A DNA stretch of 64,000 nt from Ophiura sarsii (Eukaryota; Echinodermata; Ophiuroidea; Amphilepidida; Ophiuridae). The DNA is taken from positions 17,578,149-17,642,148 of the forward strand of contig CM069457.1 of assembly GCA_035610835.1 (NCBI GenBank). The letters run 5' to 3'. This document shows, piece by piece, positions 32,400-44,563 of this stretch (positions are counted from its first letter, which is position 1; each line of letters begins with the position of its first letter). The notes under the pieces are model-generated. The model did not search any database and was not told the DNA's origin. It worked only from the letters and a program-made list of their open reading frames with translations. Position numbers and translations under genes: made by a program.

Positions 32400-33420
32400 A
32401 CGCAAAGCTCGACTGAATTCATTGGCTGCTGTAGGCTCAACAGGTTTCGCCAATTTGAAACTGTCTGAACTATTATAGCCTAGGCCTGCGGCTATATCAT
32501 TCCAGAATTAAAGAATGACAAATAAGGCTAAGCCTTTAATTTGGCCTACCCTATTAATTTTTTACTAATTCATTTTCTTTATTGTGACCCGTCTATTTTA
32601 TGATGCCTAGCTAGCTTATCTTTAAAAGCCTACAGGTAGTACACTACACAGTCCTACATTAATTATAACTTAGCCTAGCTAGTAGTACACTGCTGTCCTA
32701 TATAATATTATAAAGCCGCTGCCTGTTACGCTATTTATGAATCAATTACTTTTTAGGCTAATAGTATACCTAATAGTATTACGGTCTTGCAGTTTGATTT
32801 TATTGTGTCAGTTTGGTGATCAACAAATTCAAATCAAATCCGAGAAGCAAGAGACGTGAAAAAAAAATACGCCAAGACTGCAATCTCAGGATACACATGC
32901 CTAATTATACCTCTATACTCAACGTGACATACAACTTTTACAAGGTATCCAACGTTTAATTGTTGAAACTTTCTCACGCAAGATTAATTAATTAAATTTA
33001 CAAGTATAGTATTAATTAGTCATTTGTAGACTATAAAAAAGTACTGTAATCTGTAGTAGTAGTACTATGGAATGATTGGATGTCATGTATTTTATGATTT
33101 TGATCCCCGATTTGATCGTCCCGTTTGTTGTTTTTGTCATGATGAAATTAACTGTTGACTCGCCTGAGAACTGCAAACAATCCATTCAATTTCAAACACA
33201 AATCAAACATGAAAGTTATCTTTTTCGGTCTTTTTAATAAATGTGAAACTAATTTCCCACGCTACAATTTTACAACATATCATGATATAGGGCCTAGGCC
33301 TATGCTGAAAAGTGAAATGCATCACTCGCTGTATCAGCTGTTAATGTTATTGTATTGGTGTACTGTAGGCTAGCTTACTTCATGACGCGTGACGGAATAT
33401 AAATTAACCAAAATACCTAC
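32400..33420. other. Non-coding, GGCCTA-containing stretch
   Basis: AT-rich DNA with scattered TAGGCCTA words and two GTAGTACACT-containing segments (near 32637 and 32681). It would be intron of the gene starting at 33579, if that exon is real. No further exon was recognised. Confidence 0.4.
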
Positions 33421-33579
33421 CTGAAATATGTCCAAAACTTGAATCAAAGCTTCTTTTAATGCTGATAGCACGATGAGTATAAACCACACATTGAGTATAA
33501 ACAAAGTCAAGTGTTTAAAATTGTTTGGAGATTTGACAGTCCCGCGCCGCGGTATGCAAATGTTCGTGAAACCACCCAT
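33421..33579 (-). CDS. Probable first coding exon with one membrane segment
   Basis: On the minus strand, ATG in a good context (GTCGACATGG: G at -3 and +4) opens 53 codons. They end at a strong donor CAG/GTAGGTATT (33420-33412), phase 0. The peptide has a basic 22-residue start (PRRGTVKS), then a hydrophobic run LTLFILNVWFILIVLSAL, then EALIQVLDIFQ. That topology suits a type II signal anchor or the first helix of a membrane protein. I do not recognise the family. It lies 9.7 kb upstream of the sulfotransferase-like exons on the same strand with a compatible phase, so it could be their 5' exon, but the expected P-loop exon between them is not found. Confidence 0.45.
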
Positions 33580-33832
33580 GTCGACACGTCTACGGGGCGG
33601 TCATCGTATAATTTATCATAATTATCGGTTCTCTGAACGATATTTTCACGAAATTATAATTTCGTTAATCTGTACTTGGTGGTAAAACGGCTTTTATTAC
33701 TCATGTATTTCCCCAAGAGCCGATAGCTGGACGATGCTTTACTGTTTGTCCGTGTGTGCGTATTTACTTTACATCAAATACGCACACGACAAAAGTACGC
33801 GGAAATCGGTGACAGGAATCCTGTCACCAAAG

Positions 33833-33990
33833 TCCGGGGTGTATTTCACTAAGATGTACGTACGAGTTGTTTGTACGTACTGTACGTACGAGCTGTTCGG
33901 GTGCGACTCTACGTGGTCACGTATCGTACGTAAATTACTTTCACTAAACAGTGCGTGAGTACGTACGGTCTGTACGTACGATTTGTGTGC
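33833..33990 (+). repeat. TACGTACG-rich dispersed repeat (inverse copy 45610-45805)
   Basis: It begins CCGGGGTGTATTTCACTAA and carries many TACGTACG words plus ACTTTCACTAAA and TGTGCGTG. The copy near 45610-45805 runs the other way and shares these words in order. It looks like a MITE family with self-complementary interior. Confidence 0.6.
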
Positions 33991-34039
33991 ATAATACGCT
34001 ATTTCGTTATTATGAACGAGGATGTTTGACACCATATTT

Positions 34040-34960
34040 GGCTGTAGACTAGTTTTTAACTCCCTCTATAATGGTTAACAGTCAGTACAACGCAGCAAAC
34101 GTATCATTATGTTTGCTAGACTGGAGGACTTTACCTATTTTATGGCGGCTAATTGATTGACAACAACAGCATGCAGACACATGCGCATCATGCGGATAAA
34201 TCGTGAAGAAAGACGACTACAAAAGCCGTGGTAATTACCTCTATTTGAAGGGATTTTGCCTGTGTATTGCAACTACTATATATCACTCATACTTGTGACA
34301 CCGATTTATTCCCAATTGATCCGTTAAAGGCTAAAATAATGTTCAAAATAACGACCAAACTAATTGTATAATTTTTTTTAAAAAGTGTATTGTATTGTAC
34401 TGTAGACGGTACTGTAGTAGTCAACAGTGTAGATCTGAACTCAAATTCTCAACTCAAGCTCAAGAAGGATCTATATGATTCAATTAAATCGTATCGTATG
34501 TGGTATGATAGAAGTTAACGTATACATGGGTCTAAATAATACTAAACGTTAATAAGAAAATAAAAGAATAGCCTATTGCTATTTTAAAAAGTAACTATCT
34601 AGGCTAAATTCTAGGCCTAGCCGGCCTAGGCCTATGACATTTTTACTTAGTAGGTGGCCTACGATAGGCCTAGCCCTACCGACAGGCCTATAGGCTATAA
34701 AAAGAAACTATTACTAAGTAGGTCATGTAGGTTGTTAGTGTTAGTGTAGTACACGCCATAGTCCGTGCCGATGTAGTAGGTGCTGTATTTGAAAAATGAT
34801 CTTTTGGGACGTCATGTAGCCTTCTTTCTGTATCATTTATGCACTTATTAAATTGCCTGGCTCCCAGGGACCGGGACATGGCAGGGACCATACAGGGACT
34901 GTACACGAACATGTACACAAAAATGTGCCTGGCTTTGCGGGAGAGTGTAAGGGACATGCA
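34040..34960. other. Non-coding stretch, AGGCCTA-rich
   Basis: No gene was recognised. Near 34610-34690 there are repeated CTAGGCCTA / GGCCTATAGGC words. A poly-C run of about 20 lies at 34966-34985. Confidence 0.45.
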
Positions 34961-35214
34961 AGCTGCCCCCCCCCCCCCCCCCCCACCGCTAGCCAGGCGT
35001 GTAGCGGAAACGTACGCTAGGGTACACTACACAAATGTACCCCCGGGCGTAGCTACATACATAAGCTAGAGATGCGATGCGCTTGACGGAATAAGCCCAA
35101 TAACACATAGATGGGACTATACACTTTATCCCCGCCCTGCGGGGACCGTGCATGAGCATGAATGTTACCAGGGATGTCACATTTGCATGTATTTGTACGT
35201 CCGGCCTTTCCCTG

Positions 35215-35392
35215 CTATACTCTATTTGGCTTCCTCTGGACAGTGACGTAACTGGCGCAGCTTTTACACACACATATGTATCTTCCGTTTTTCAACGCTC
35301 GTGTGCAAGTAGGTGCGCGCGTTATGTGCTGCAATTAGCAGAATAGACAGTTACGTCACTGTCTCGTGATGGCCAAATAGACTATAGTCCCT
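35215..35392. repeat. MITE-like inverted repeat
   Basis: CTATTTGGC and ACAGTGACGTAACTG on the left are matched in inverse by CAGTTACGTCACTGT and GGCCAAATAG on the right, with unpaired spacers of 8-9 bases. No coding content. Confidence 0.6.
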
Positions 35393-35399
35393 GGTCCCC

Positions 35400-36160
35400 C
35401 CCCCCACCGTGCTTGCAATTGATAAGTGCATTACTATACTACTGCAGTCTTTATAAGCCAAGACAAGTGCTATCAATCTACCAAATGATTAAGTTGTTTC
35501 AAGTTCCTTCTTACCTAAAATTAAAGACCCTACATAACGCCACTGGGACAAAGTAAGGCCAAATAAAAATAAAAACTAGTTTCTCGTCCTAAATTTTGGA
35601 AAAAAGGAGGATGAGGACATTTTTTTCCTTTACAAAAAAATGAACAATGCAAAATCACCATTACCAGCATGGTATTGCATAGTGATTGGTTGTGTAACTT
35701 AAAGAGGAAGAGGCTATTCTAAAATCTTATGTTTCATGTGGATAAGAAGGGGGGCTGGGGGTAACACAAAACCTACTTTTTTTAAAAGGCTCATTGGACT
35801 TATAAAAGTAAATATATTACCAAGATGTCAGCTTTTTAAATATAGAAGAATTTATGGAAGACATAAAGAAACAAGATTAATACAGAATTCCTGAAAAAGG
35901 ATGCGCAATGGGACAAGAAACAACTTTATGTTTTTACTTGGCCTAATCCTTAGGGACGAAAGTATCCCATTCTAGCGATCTCGTGCTTATGGTTCTTATG
36001 CAGAAATCCGACAAAAATAACAAGTGTGGGGTTTATGGGCAATCACATTTCTAAGTGTTGTCTTGTTTTGTAGTAAATGTGGCAGCATGAGTTTGAGGTA
36101 CATGTAGTAAGAGATTATAAATTATATAATATATCCCTCATTTTTATGTTTTATATACTA
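35400..36160. other. Non-coding stretch
   Basis: AT-rich, no recognisable gene or repeat. Confidence 0.45.
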
Positions 36161-36162
36161 GG

Positions 36163-36239
36163 TCAGTACCTGTGGGAACGAGAACCTTTGCAACAGATGA
36201 AAACAGCAATCATATTGCAACATACAGGATCCAAACTTG
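36163..36239 (+). other. Exon-like segment, duplicated at 37600-37667
   Basis: TATACTAG/GTCAG precedes and CTT/GTAAGTG follows, giving plausible splice sites. The interior is open in one frame (SVPVGTRTFATDENSNHIAT). At 37600-37667 the same arrangement recurs (SAPWQQEPSGKSNPIAIQ), with flanking intron-like sequence also related (ACCTCCMACTTGCGAGCAAC). The second copy is about 10 bp shorter, so phases differ. This could be a duplicated non-coding or small coding exon; the family is unknown. Confidence 0.3.
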
Positions 36240-36373
36240 TAAGTGCATTTTTGTTCATGAAAAATGTAATATAACCTCCCACTTGCGAGCAACTGCGCTA
36301 TGCAAATCAACCCATTGAAAACAGTATCATAGAATGCAAGAATGGGGTATTGGGATACTTTGACCCTTGATGG

Positions 36374-37098
36374 GTAACTTTGGCCCACAAAAAAAAGTTT
36401 ATTTGTCAAATTTTGAAAACAGTTTTATTGACATTTTTTAATTTGGTATAATTAAAAACAACATATTTACCTTGCAACATAATTATGTGTGTATCTGGAA
36501 CTAGATCTAAACACACCACCCTGCAGATTATTATTATTTTGTTAAAGGTATTTTTATGATATTTATTTTTCCCGTCAAATTGCAACTGCCTCACCCACAT
36601 GGTGGTTGTATTCACCAACTTTTATTTTGTGATTGGACAGATAATTTACCTATGACAAAACAATACCCAATTAGTTTTCATTTACATTCTTCATTATGAC
36701 ACGGACCCGCATTTACTGAAAAAAGAAGCGAAAAGTGAGGTAACTTTGGCCCATGTTTTTTAAAGTATATCAGATTTCTTTTTTTTTAAATCAATTTTCA
36801 AAATGTACAGCCCAATTTATTTGTCAATGCTTGTAAAATGTCGAAACATGCAATCTCAAATTAAATGATTTACCTTGTTTATTTGGAATGTTTACCTATA
36901 GTTTTACAATTTGTTTATTTTTGGGTGTTTTTGGTATTAATAATACATTCTAATATGTAAATGTTCATAGAAATGTGTTGTTGTGGTTTTAAAAGACTTC
37001 AATGAACTGTAAGAAACCTTAATTATTAACAAAGGTTGAAACATCTTATCATCCAAGTAGGTTTTGAATAAGTTTTTTCGCATGTGGGCCAAAGTTAC
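36374..37098. mobile_element. Candidate element with 15-bp perfect inverted ends
   Basis: GTAACTTTGGCCCAC at 36374 is exactly inverted at 37084-37098, and a third copy (GGTAACTTTGGCCCA) lies near 36740. The interior is AT-rich with no coding. No clear target duplication is visible. Confidence 0.4.
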
Positions 37099-38122
37099 AC
37101 ACACATGGTCTGTCTTGTACAGGGGTCAAATTCTCAAAAATGCTCCGAATTTAATGACAATGGTCGCATGTTGCACTTTAGTTCGCACAATTCATGCACC
37201 TGGAGTAGACGCAGCTCCGCGAAAAACAACAAAACACACGTGTGAAATAGTTTGAGTTTGTCCATAATATACCATTATGACAGTGACTAATAGACCTTAT
37301 CCTTATATATACAGATTTGATTATGTGTGTGTGGGGTGTGGGGGGGAGGTGTCATAGAAAAATCATCATCTGTGTTAGGGGGTCATACAATTATTTGCTT
37401 TCGTTTAGGGTTCAAAAGAATTACAACAATAAATTATATTCTTGGGACCCCTACTGAAGAAAATGATCACCCCTACTGTGTGCTGCCCTTTGGCCTAATG
37501 AAACTAATGCTTAACTCTATTGGCAAACTATTCGTTTTATGGGTATGAACAAATTATATCTCTATTAATAATTTGGTACTATATTATTTTTATACTAGGT
37601 CAGCACCGTGGCAACAGGAACCTAGTGGAAAGAGCAATCCTATTGCAATACAGAATCTCCATCTTGTAAGTGTACGGCTTTTTGTTTATAAAATATAATT
37701 TAACCTCCAACTTGCGAGCAACAGCAAATGATATGCATTTATTGAATTCACCTCAGGAAACCATAAAACAATACTAAATTACCTTACATAGTGCAGATAG
37801 ATGTACAGGGTAAGTAAACTGCAATAGTGGAAAGAAGCCATATTGTTTTCAAAATCAAGTTGAAACTTCTTAATAACATTGCAAGAATAACTAACTTTGT
37901 GAAAACATGACGTCAATGGCATTTTCTTTTTGTCTTTGGGTGAATCTTTTTACTGCACAACCCATTCAACCCAATATACCTGTTGTCCTTGAGGAAAAGA
38001 GATTTTGCAATTTACAATGCACACATATCATTTTCATGTTTGAATATCCCACCAAGAAACCCTGCAATAGCTCAAATCAGAAGCAAGTCATAAGTCATAA
38101 CATGTGTAAGGTAAATGTTAAT

Positions 38123-38622
38123 ATTTAGGACAAGCGGGTGCAACCTGCAGCCTGCCGGCCTCTAATCTGCGGCCCGTGAAGCAATCCCAAAATTCCCATT
38201 GATGCAGCCCGATTTAACTGAAACTCCTTAGGTTACTCAAATGGCGGATTGATTTAGTTGTGCGCTCCCTTATAATTAGTAGGGTGACGCGCTGCATTTA
38301 GTAAATTCGAGGTGTGATTGCGTGTTAAATTCCCTGGTTAAAATGGCGCTTGCAGCAGCAACAGCGAGTAAAAAGACGAAATTACACGAAGAAAAGCGGG
38401 TATTCAATGAGCAATGGACTGAGGATTATTTCTTCATTGAACAAAATATTAGTATTTGTTGTCATTTCATCCTCATTTTTTCTTCCTAAGCTTCCCCTCC
38501 CCCTATTACCCCTCCTCTGGACGTGTTTTGGAATGTTTGACAATCACTGCGGCCCGTAAATGGATCTCAAAATCACTATGAGGCCCAGGTGGTAGAAAAG
38601 GTTGCACATGCTTGATTTAGGA
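38123..38622 (+). mobile_element. hAT element with exact 8-bp target duplication
   Basis: The 484-bp element 38131-38614 begins CAAGCGGGTGCAACC and ends GGTTGCACATGCTTG. ATTTAGGA borders both sides (38123-38130, 38615-38622). Subterminal GCGGCCCGT words and the 8-bp duplication identify a hAT-group element. It retains a short piece of transposase-like coding sequence. Confidence 0.85.
38343..38445 (+). pseudogene. hAT-transposase-derived N-terminal fossil (GTF2IRD2/ZBED-like)
   Basis: From an ATG the frame reads MALAAATASKKTKLHEEKRV then FNEQWTEDYFFIEQ before it loses similarity. 'KRVFNEQWTEDYFFIE' matches the start of hAT-type proteins of the GTF2IRD2 / ZBED5 / EPM2AIP1 kind ('RxFxxxWTxxYFFxE'). 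It lies inside the hAT element, so the element is an internally deleted autonomous copy that kept its first coding bases. Confidence 0.65.
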
Positions 38623-39159
38623 ATACAATTGAACATCCCTGCTTTGAGGGCAGGGATTAGGGAAAACTCAATAATTTTGAAAAATATGGAAGAAACTCTG
38701 TCATTTTGTGAGAAAGAGAGAGAGAGAGGGAAGTGCCTTTAAAGTCAAGTGTAGATCAGAGTCACAAAAAATGCTGTTTGGAATTTAAAATCTTGCAGAC
38801 TTCACAAAGTGTTATGTTTTTAATCAGATTGAAAGACTCCTCTAAATATCCTAATTTACCTATGCTAAGTTACCTATGCTGACTAGTTAAAAGAGATTAT
38901 AAAATATAGCTTTCTCTAATAATGCCCCCTCCAAATGTTATAAACTCTCCCTAAATATAAAATAATTTGTCTCAATGTTTTAATTTACAGCATCTTGTGT
39001 GAAGTTGGATTCCATGTACCATTTCTACTAAAGGATTGTCACACTCAAACAACTTGATACAACAGGAAGCATCAACTTTTACTGCAAACGGAAACAACAG
39101 ACTATTTCAATAAATAGAGGACAACCAAATTTAATTGAAAAACCATGGACATGGAACCA

Positions 39160-39500
39160 TCATCATCATCATCATCCTTCGGCTGCGGAGCAGGCGACCA
39201 CAAGTTTTCTCCAAGCACGGCGGTCTGTAGCAAGAGTGGCTATCTGACGTTCTTGAAACATGCCTTCATTGTCACCAAGTAAGCGCTGTATGTACTTCAA
39301 GTATGATGTGCTTGGACGACCAGGTCTCCTTAGGCCATGTGTTGGTATGTAAGTGACATACATTCTAGCAGGCTCTTCATCAGGGAGACAGAGAATATGT
39401 CCAAGGAATCTCAGCTGGCGACTTTTTACACGGTTGATAAGAGGCTCTGTCTTGGTCATGTCATAAATGGTGGTGTTCGGAACATGATCCATGCGTTTGA
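39160..39500 (-). pseudogene. LINE 3' end (RT C-terminal region)
   Basis: The minus-strand frame reads KSRQLRFLGHILCLPDEEPA, YIPTHGLRRPGRPSTSYLKY, IQRLLGDNEG and WRKLVVACSAAEG. This is the conserved C-terminal tail of a LINE reverse transcriptase. It is followed by a (GAT)n tail seen as ATC repeats at 39158-39177. It is 5'-truncated, like most LINE copies. Confidence 0.75.
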
Positions 39501-39774
39501 TGTAAAAGCATTATCCAAGAGGTAGCATAGGCATGGAACCATTCTGATATAAATGGTTAATAGTTTCCTGGCAATAACACAATGTAATAGAATTGCTTCA
39601 AACTATGTTATTTCATATAAAATTCAGCTATAAATTCGTATAATCACTAATCAACATATTTATATTTCTGTCATAATTAGCATACATTATGAATTGATAT
39701 CTCCAGAAGAAGAGTAGATAATGTTAAAATAAAAGGGTGTTTTTTTCATTTTGATATAAATACAAAACCCACCT
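39500..39774. other. Non-coding AT-rich stretch
   Basis: Nothing recognised between the LINE tail and the first decayed satellite units. Confidence 0.4.
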
Positions 39775-41328
39775 GCGTTCTATCTGCCGAAAATAGCAAC
39801 ATGTGGAATGTAATGTCTACTGAAGATCATGTATGTGATATGTTCTATTTAGCTCCCCCCTTATAATTGTTTGCCCCCCCCCCCCCCCAATTTTCCCCTT
39901 AAAAAATCAATTTAGTTAAAATTAGACAAAATTTGACAATTTTAGCATAAAATGGCAATTTTTTTATACCATATTAGTTAGAATTAAACAACATTTGCCA
40001 ATTTTAGCGTAATTTTATTCTTCATGCCCCCCCCCCTAAAAGTGCCGCTACTGCTATTTTTAATAATGATAGCAATATGCTGTGTGTGCTGTTAACGGAA
40101 GATATTCATACACTCTATGTAGTGTTGAACCAATCAGGAAGCAGGAATTACAAATACGCGGAGTGCATTGAAAGTGTCCACTGCACTCCGCGTGTGCGCC
40201 GTTCAAATCACGCAGTGCGCGTTTTGTTGCGCAAATGTTGATATGCTCACAATAGCACTCCCCTTCGGGGTCGTGCCATTATTCACACATCAACATCAGC
40301 GCGCGTGCATTGATTTGTCTAATTTCTCTCGAAACAACATATACGCATTTATTGACCTATAATCAATGTAGTGTGTGCTACCGAAGATAGCAAATACGCT
40401 CTTATGTCACATTCATACCCTTGATGGCATGTAGTATGTGCTAAGATACCAATATGTGTTATTGTGCAATTTACTGAAGATAACAATGAGTATTGTGCTA
40501 CCTACTGAAGATAACAATATGTAGTATTGTGCTATCTACTGAAGATAACAATATGTAGTAATGTGCTATCTGCTGAAGATAATATGTAGTATTGTGCTAT
40601 CTGCTGAAGATAACAATATGTAGTGTTGTGCTATCTACTGAAGATAACAATATGTATAGTATTGTGCTATCTGCTAAAGATAACAATATGTAGTATTGTG
40701 ATATCTACTGAAGATAACAATATGTAGTAATGTGCTATCTGCTGAAGATAACAATATGTAGTAATGTGCTATCTGCTGAAGATAACAATATGTAGTATTG
40801 TGCTATCTGCTGAAGATAACAATATGTAGTATTGTGCTATCTGCTAAAGATAACAATATGTAGTATTGTGATATCTGCTGAAGATAACAATATGTAGTAT
40901 TGTGATATCTGCTAAAGATAACAATATGTAGTATTGTGAAATCTGCTGAAGATAACAATATGTAGTATTGTGAAATCTGCTGAAGATAACAATATGTAGT
41001 ATTGCACTTATCTACTGATGACAACAATATGTAGTAATGTTTTATTCCATGAGATAAAAATATGTAATATTTATTGTGACAATAACAATAGGTAGATTGT
41101 ATTATCTTCTGAAGATAACAATATTTAGAATTTTATTATCTACTGAGGATAAAAATAGGTAGTATTGTGCTATCTACTGAAGATAACAACATGTAGTAAT
41201 GTGCTATCTACTGAAGATAACAATATGTAGTATTTTATTATCTACTGACGACAACAAAATGTAGTATGTGCTATCTCATAAAGCTGACAACATGTAATAT
41301 ATATTGTGCTATCTACTGACAATAACAA

Positions 41329-41585
41329 TATGAGACCTGTCATCACGAAATGAGAGTTAAGTCGGAAAATTTAATGTTGAGGTTTCTCCAGATTCGGAAT
41401 ACTCAGGAAACAAGCTTTAAAATGATATGCAACATGTCACAATTGCTCAATGTTTTCCCTGTCAAAATTCAAATTGAAGTTGCAAAATGTCTTTGTTTTC
41501 TATTGATTTTTGGCATGTTCATTGGACCATATCTCCTAATGCACACTGGCGACTTAACGCTCATTTTGTGGTGACAGGTCTCATA
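41329..41585. mobile_element. TA-site MITE inside satellite I
   Basis: The 253-bp element 41331-41583 has ends TGAGACCTGTCATCAC and its near-inverse GTGGTGACAGGTCTCA (about 33-bp arms), bordered by TA. The satellite unit is continuous across it when the element and one TA are removed. This supports a Tc1/mariner-type site. Confidence 0.8.
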
Positions 41586-42244
41586 TGTAGTATTGTGTTA
41601 TCTACTGAAGATAACAATGTTGTTGTATTTATTGTGCTATCTACTGAAGATAACAATATGTAGAATGTTATTATCTACTGAAGATAACAATATGTAGAAT
41701 GTTATTATCTACTGATAAAAATATGTAGTATTGTGCTTTCTCATAGATAACAATATGTAGTATTGTGCTATCCACTGAAGATAACAACATATAGTAATGT
41801 GCTATCTACTGAAGATAACAATATGTAGTATTTTATTATCTACTGACGACAACAATGTGTAGTAATGTGCTATCTCATAAAGATGACAACATGTAATATA
41901 TATTGTGCTTTCTACTGACAAAGATAACAATGTTGTATTTATTATGCTATCTACTGAAGATAACAATATGTAGAATGTTATTATCTACTGAATATAACAA
42001 TGTGTTATGTACTGAAGATAACAATGTTGTATTTATTGTGCTATTTACTGAAGATAACAATATATAGAATGTTATTATCTACTGACGATAACAATATGTA
42101 GAATGTTATTATCTACTGAAGATAACAATATGTAGAATGTTATTATCTACTGAAGATAACAATATGTAGTATTGTGCTTTCTCATGTAGATAACAATATG
42201 TAGTGTTGTGCTATCAACTGAAGATAACAATATGTTGTATTCTA

Positions 42245-43245
42245 TATAGTGGGTGTGGTTTTAGATGTCAGCAGGCAATTTGATTGGTTTTTGGCCGATT
42301 TTCAGCCGACACGCCCATACATTATGAGACAATGGTGCATAGGTTGGGGCGGGGTTTAATTCATTCGAAAAATAATACCTTCAGCGCGTATGATCAACGC
42401 GTCATCGCGTTAGCGTGCCCTACACAAAGTCGCCGCCGTATGCGTTGTGGGTATAACGCAGCGATGAAACATAGTTCTTAGCTGTTTTGCTATAGACGAT
42501 GGGGATGTCGTGTATGGCCGCCTGCGGCGACCACACACGACTCCAAATATGGTACAGCCTATACATTATAAGACCATCGTCTATAGCAAAACAGCTAAGA
42601 ACTATGTTTTATTCTCTAAATATGCTATCTGCTGAAGATAACAATATATAATATATTGTGTTATCTACTGAAGATTTAAAAATATGTAGTATTGTATTAT
42701 CTAATGAAGATAACAATATGTAGTAGTGTGCTATCTCATGAAGATAACAATATATTGTATTATCTCCTGATAACAATGTTGTATTTATTGTGCTATCTAA
42801 ATATGTGGTATTTAATTGTGCTATCTACTGGATTGGTTGAACAATGTTGAACAATGTGAAGTATTTTAGCTCCTGAAGACAACTATATACAATGTGCTAT
42901 CTACTGATGATAACAAGTGTTGTGCTTTCTACAGAAGACAACATTATGTATATAGTACTGGGCTTTGTGAAGATAACAACATGTAGATAACACTGTAGTG
43001 TTGTGCTATCTACTGATCTGAAGATAACATTATGTAGTAATGTGCTCTCCACTGAAGATAGCAATGTGTAGCAGATAACACATTATTTCATGCTATCTTC
43101 AGTAGATAGCACTGTACTACACATTGTTATCTTCAGTAGATAACACATGACTGTCTCATAATGTATGGGTGCTTCGGCTGAAAATCAGCCAAAAAACAAG
43201 CAAATTGCCTGCTGACATCCAAAACCACACCCACTATATAAGAAT
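42245..43245. mobile_element. TIR-bounded block enclosing satellite units
   Basis: TAGTGGGTGTGGTTTTAGAT (from 42250) and about 85 bp following are inverted at 43150-43240, with TATA on both outer sides. Between them are a CG-rich single-copy segment (42330-42470), a 36-bp-arm hairpin (42469-42607), satellite I units in forward orientation (42620-43064) and units in reverse orientation (43065-43149). It is either a transposon containing satellite or an inverted duplication of a MITE with flanking satellite. Confidence 0.55.
42469..42607. repeat. Hairpin with perfect 36-bp arms
   Basis: The arm AACATAGTTCTTAGCTGTTT and onward to AGACGATGG is exactly inverted before 42607. The loop is CG-rich (GGCCGCCTGCGGCGACC). 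Confidence 0.75.
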
Positions 43246-44061
43246 GTGTAGTAATGTGTTATCTACTGAAGATAACAATGTGTAGTACTGTGCTATCTAC
43301 TGAAGATAGCATGAAGTAATGTATTATCTGCTGAAGATAACAATAGTATTGTGCTTTCTACAGAAGACAGCAGTATGTAGTACTGGGCTATGATAAGATA
43401 ACAATATGTAGTATTGTGCTATCTACAGAAGAGAGCAATATGTAGTTTTGTGCTTTATCTACTAAAGATATCAATATGTAGTATTGTGGTATCTACCGAA
43501 GATTATAATAATGTAGTATTGTGCTTTCTACTGAAGATAGACACACAGTACTGTGCTACTACTAAAGATAGCAACTGTGCTTGCTATCTACTAAAGATAG
43601 CAATATGTAGTATTGTGCTATCTACTGAAGATAGCAATATCTAGTATATGCTATTTACTGAAGGTAACATGAATATTGTGGTATGCACTGAAGATATAAA
43701 TATTACTATTATTGTTCTACTTAATATATAGCAATATCTAGTGTTCTATCTACAAAAGATAACAATATTCAGTATTACATTATCTATTGAAGATAACAAT
43801 ATGTAATATTGTGCTATCTACTGAAGATAGCAATGCCTAGTATATGCTGTTTTCAAAAGATGACATATGTAGTATTGTGTTATCTACTGATGATACTAAT
43901 AATAATATGTAGTGTTATCTACTGAAGATAGAAATATGTTTTCTTGTGTCTACTGAAGATAACAATATGTAGTATTGTCTTATCTACTGAAGATACCCAT
44001 ATAGTGTTGTCTTATCTACTGAATATACCCATGTAGTGTTACAGTAGTATTGCATTATCTA

Positions 44062-44170
44062 CTGAACAGTGTTGTAGGACTCGGACTAGAGTCCTTTTTC
44101 AAGGACTCTGACTCGACTCGAATCCCAATACTCAAGGACTCGATGACTCGGCTTCAAGTCTTCATCGGGT
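44062..44170. repeat. GGACTCG-type short repeat
   Basis: GGACTCGGACTAGAGTCC, GGACTCTGACTCGACTCG and GGACTCGATGACTCGG form overlapping self-complementary words, as seen at the ends of some hAT elements. No partner end was found. Confidence 0.4.
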
Positions 44171-44563
44171 GCGGCAAAATTAGGGGTTTTTTTAGGTTTT
44201 TATTTTCGTTAAGTTACCGTTTGAGTCATTGTTTATCTATTTGCTGTTACATGCTTGTTTCGTTGAAATTATTGAAATTGAATATGGGGATTCGTTGTGA
44301 ACTAGAATAAAATACACACAAGTACCAACTGATAGACAACCAAATGATTGTGTTTGCTCATCATTTAATTCTTATTTTCAAACCATATTCCTTGTTGAGT
44401 CGTTATATGTACAGTTTTAGCCTTATTCACCGGGAGGGACATTCCCGTATATTGAGGTTACATATACAAGATTGTTAAGACCACCCTAGTCCAGCCTGGC
44501 TTTCACCTAATTTTGTAACCACTCTTGCCCAATGCCCCGTATTTTTGAAAATGTCTTTGTCTC

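Larger units (their letters stand above)
39775..44060. repeat. Satellite I, about 34-bp unit
   Basis: The consensus contains GTGCTATCTACTGAAGATAA and CAATATGTAGTATT. Decayed single units begin at about 39780 and 40060, with the main array from about 40390. TATCT-ACTGA-AGATA forms a 5-bp stem in each unit. Variant subtypes (GTAATGTGC, AATGTTATT, ATTTTATT) occur in runs, showing local amplification. The array is interrupted by a TA-site MITE (41329-41585) and by a TIR-bounded block (42245-43245). A short block at 43065-43150 has reversed orientation. Confidence 0.9.

Noticed and set aside
34839..35069. 76-codon plus-strand frame with a proline run
   Set aside because: The proline run is the translated poly-C tract; no other support.
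39775..44060. Satellite I as a CRISPR array
   Set aside because: Units are contiguous with no unique spacers, in eukaryotic DNA; it is a tandem satellite.
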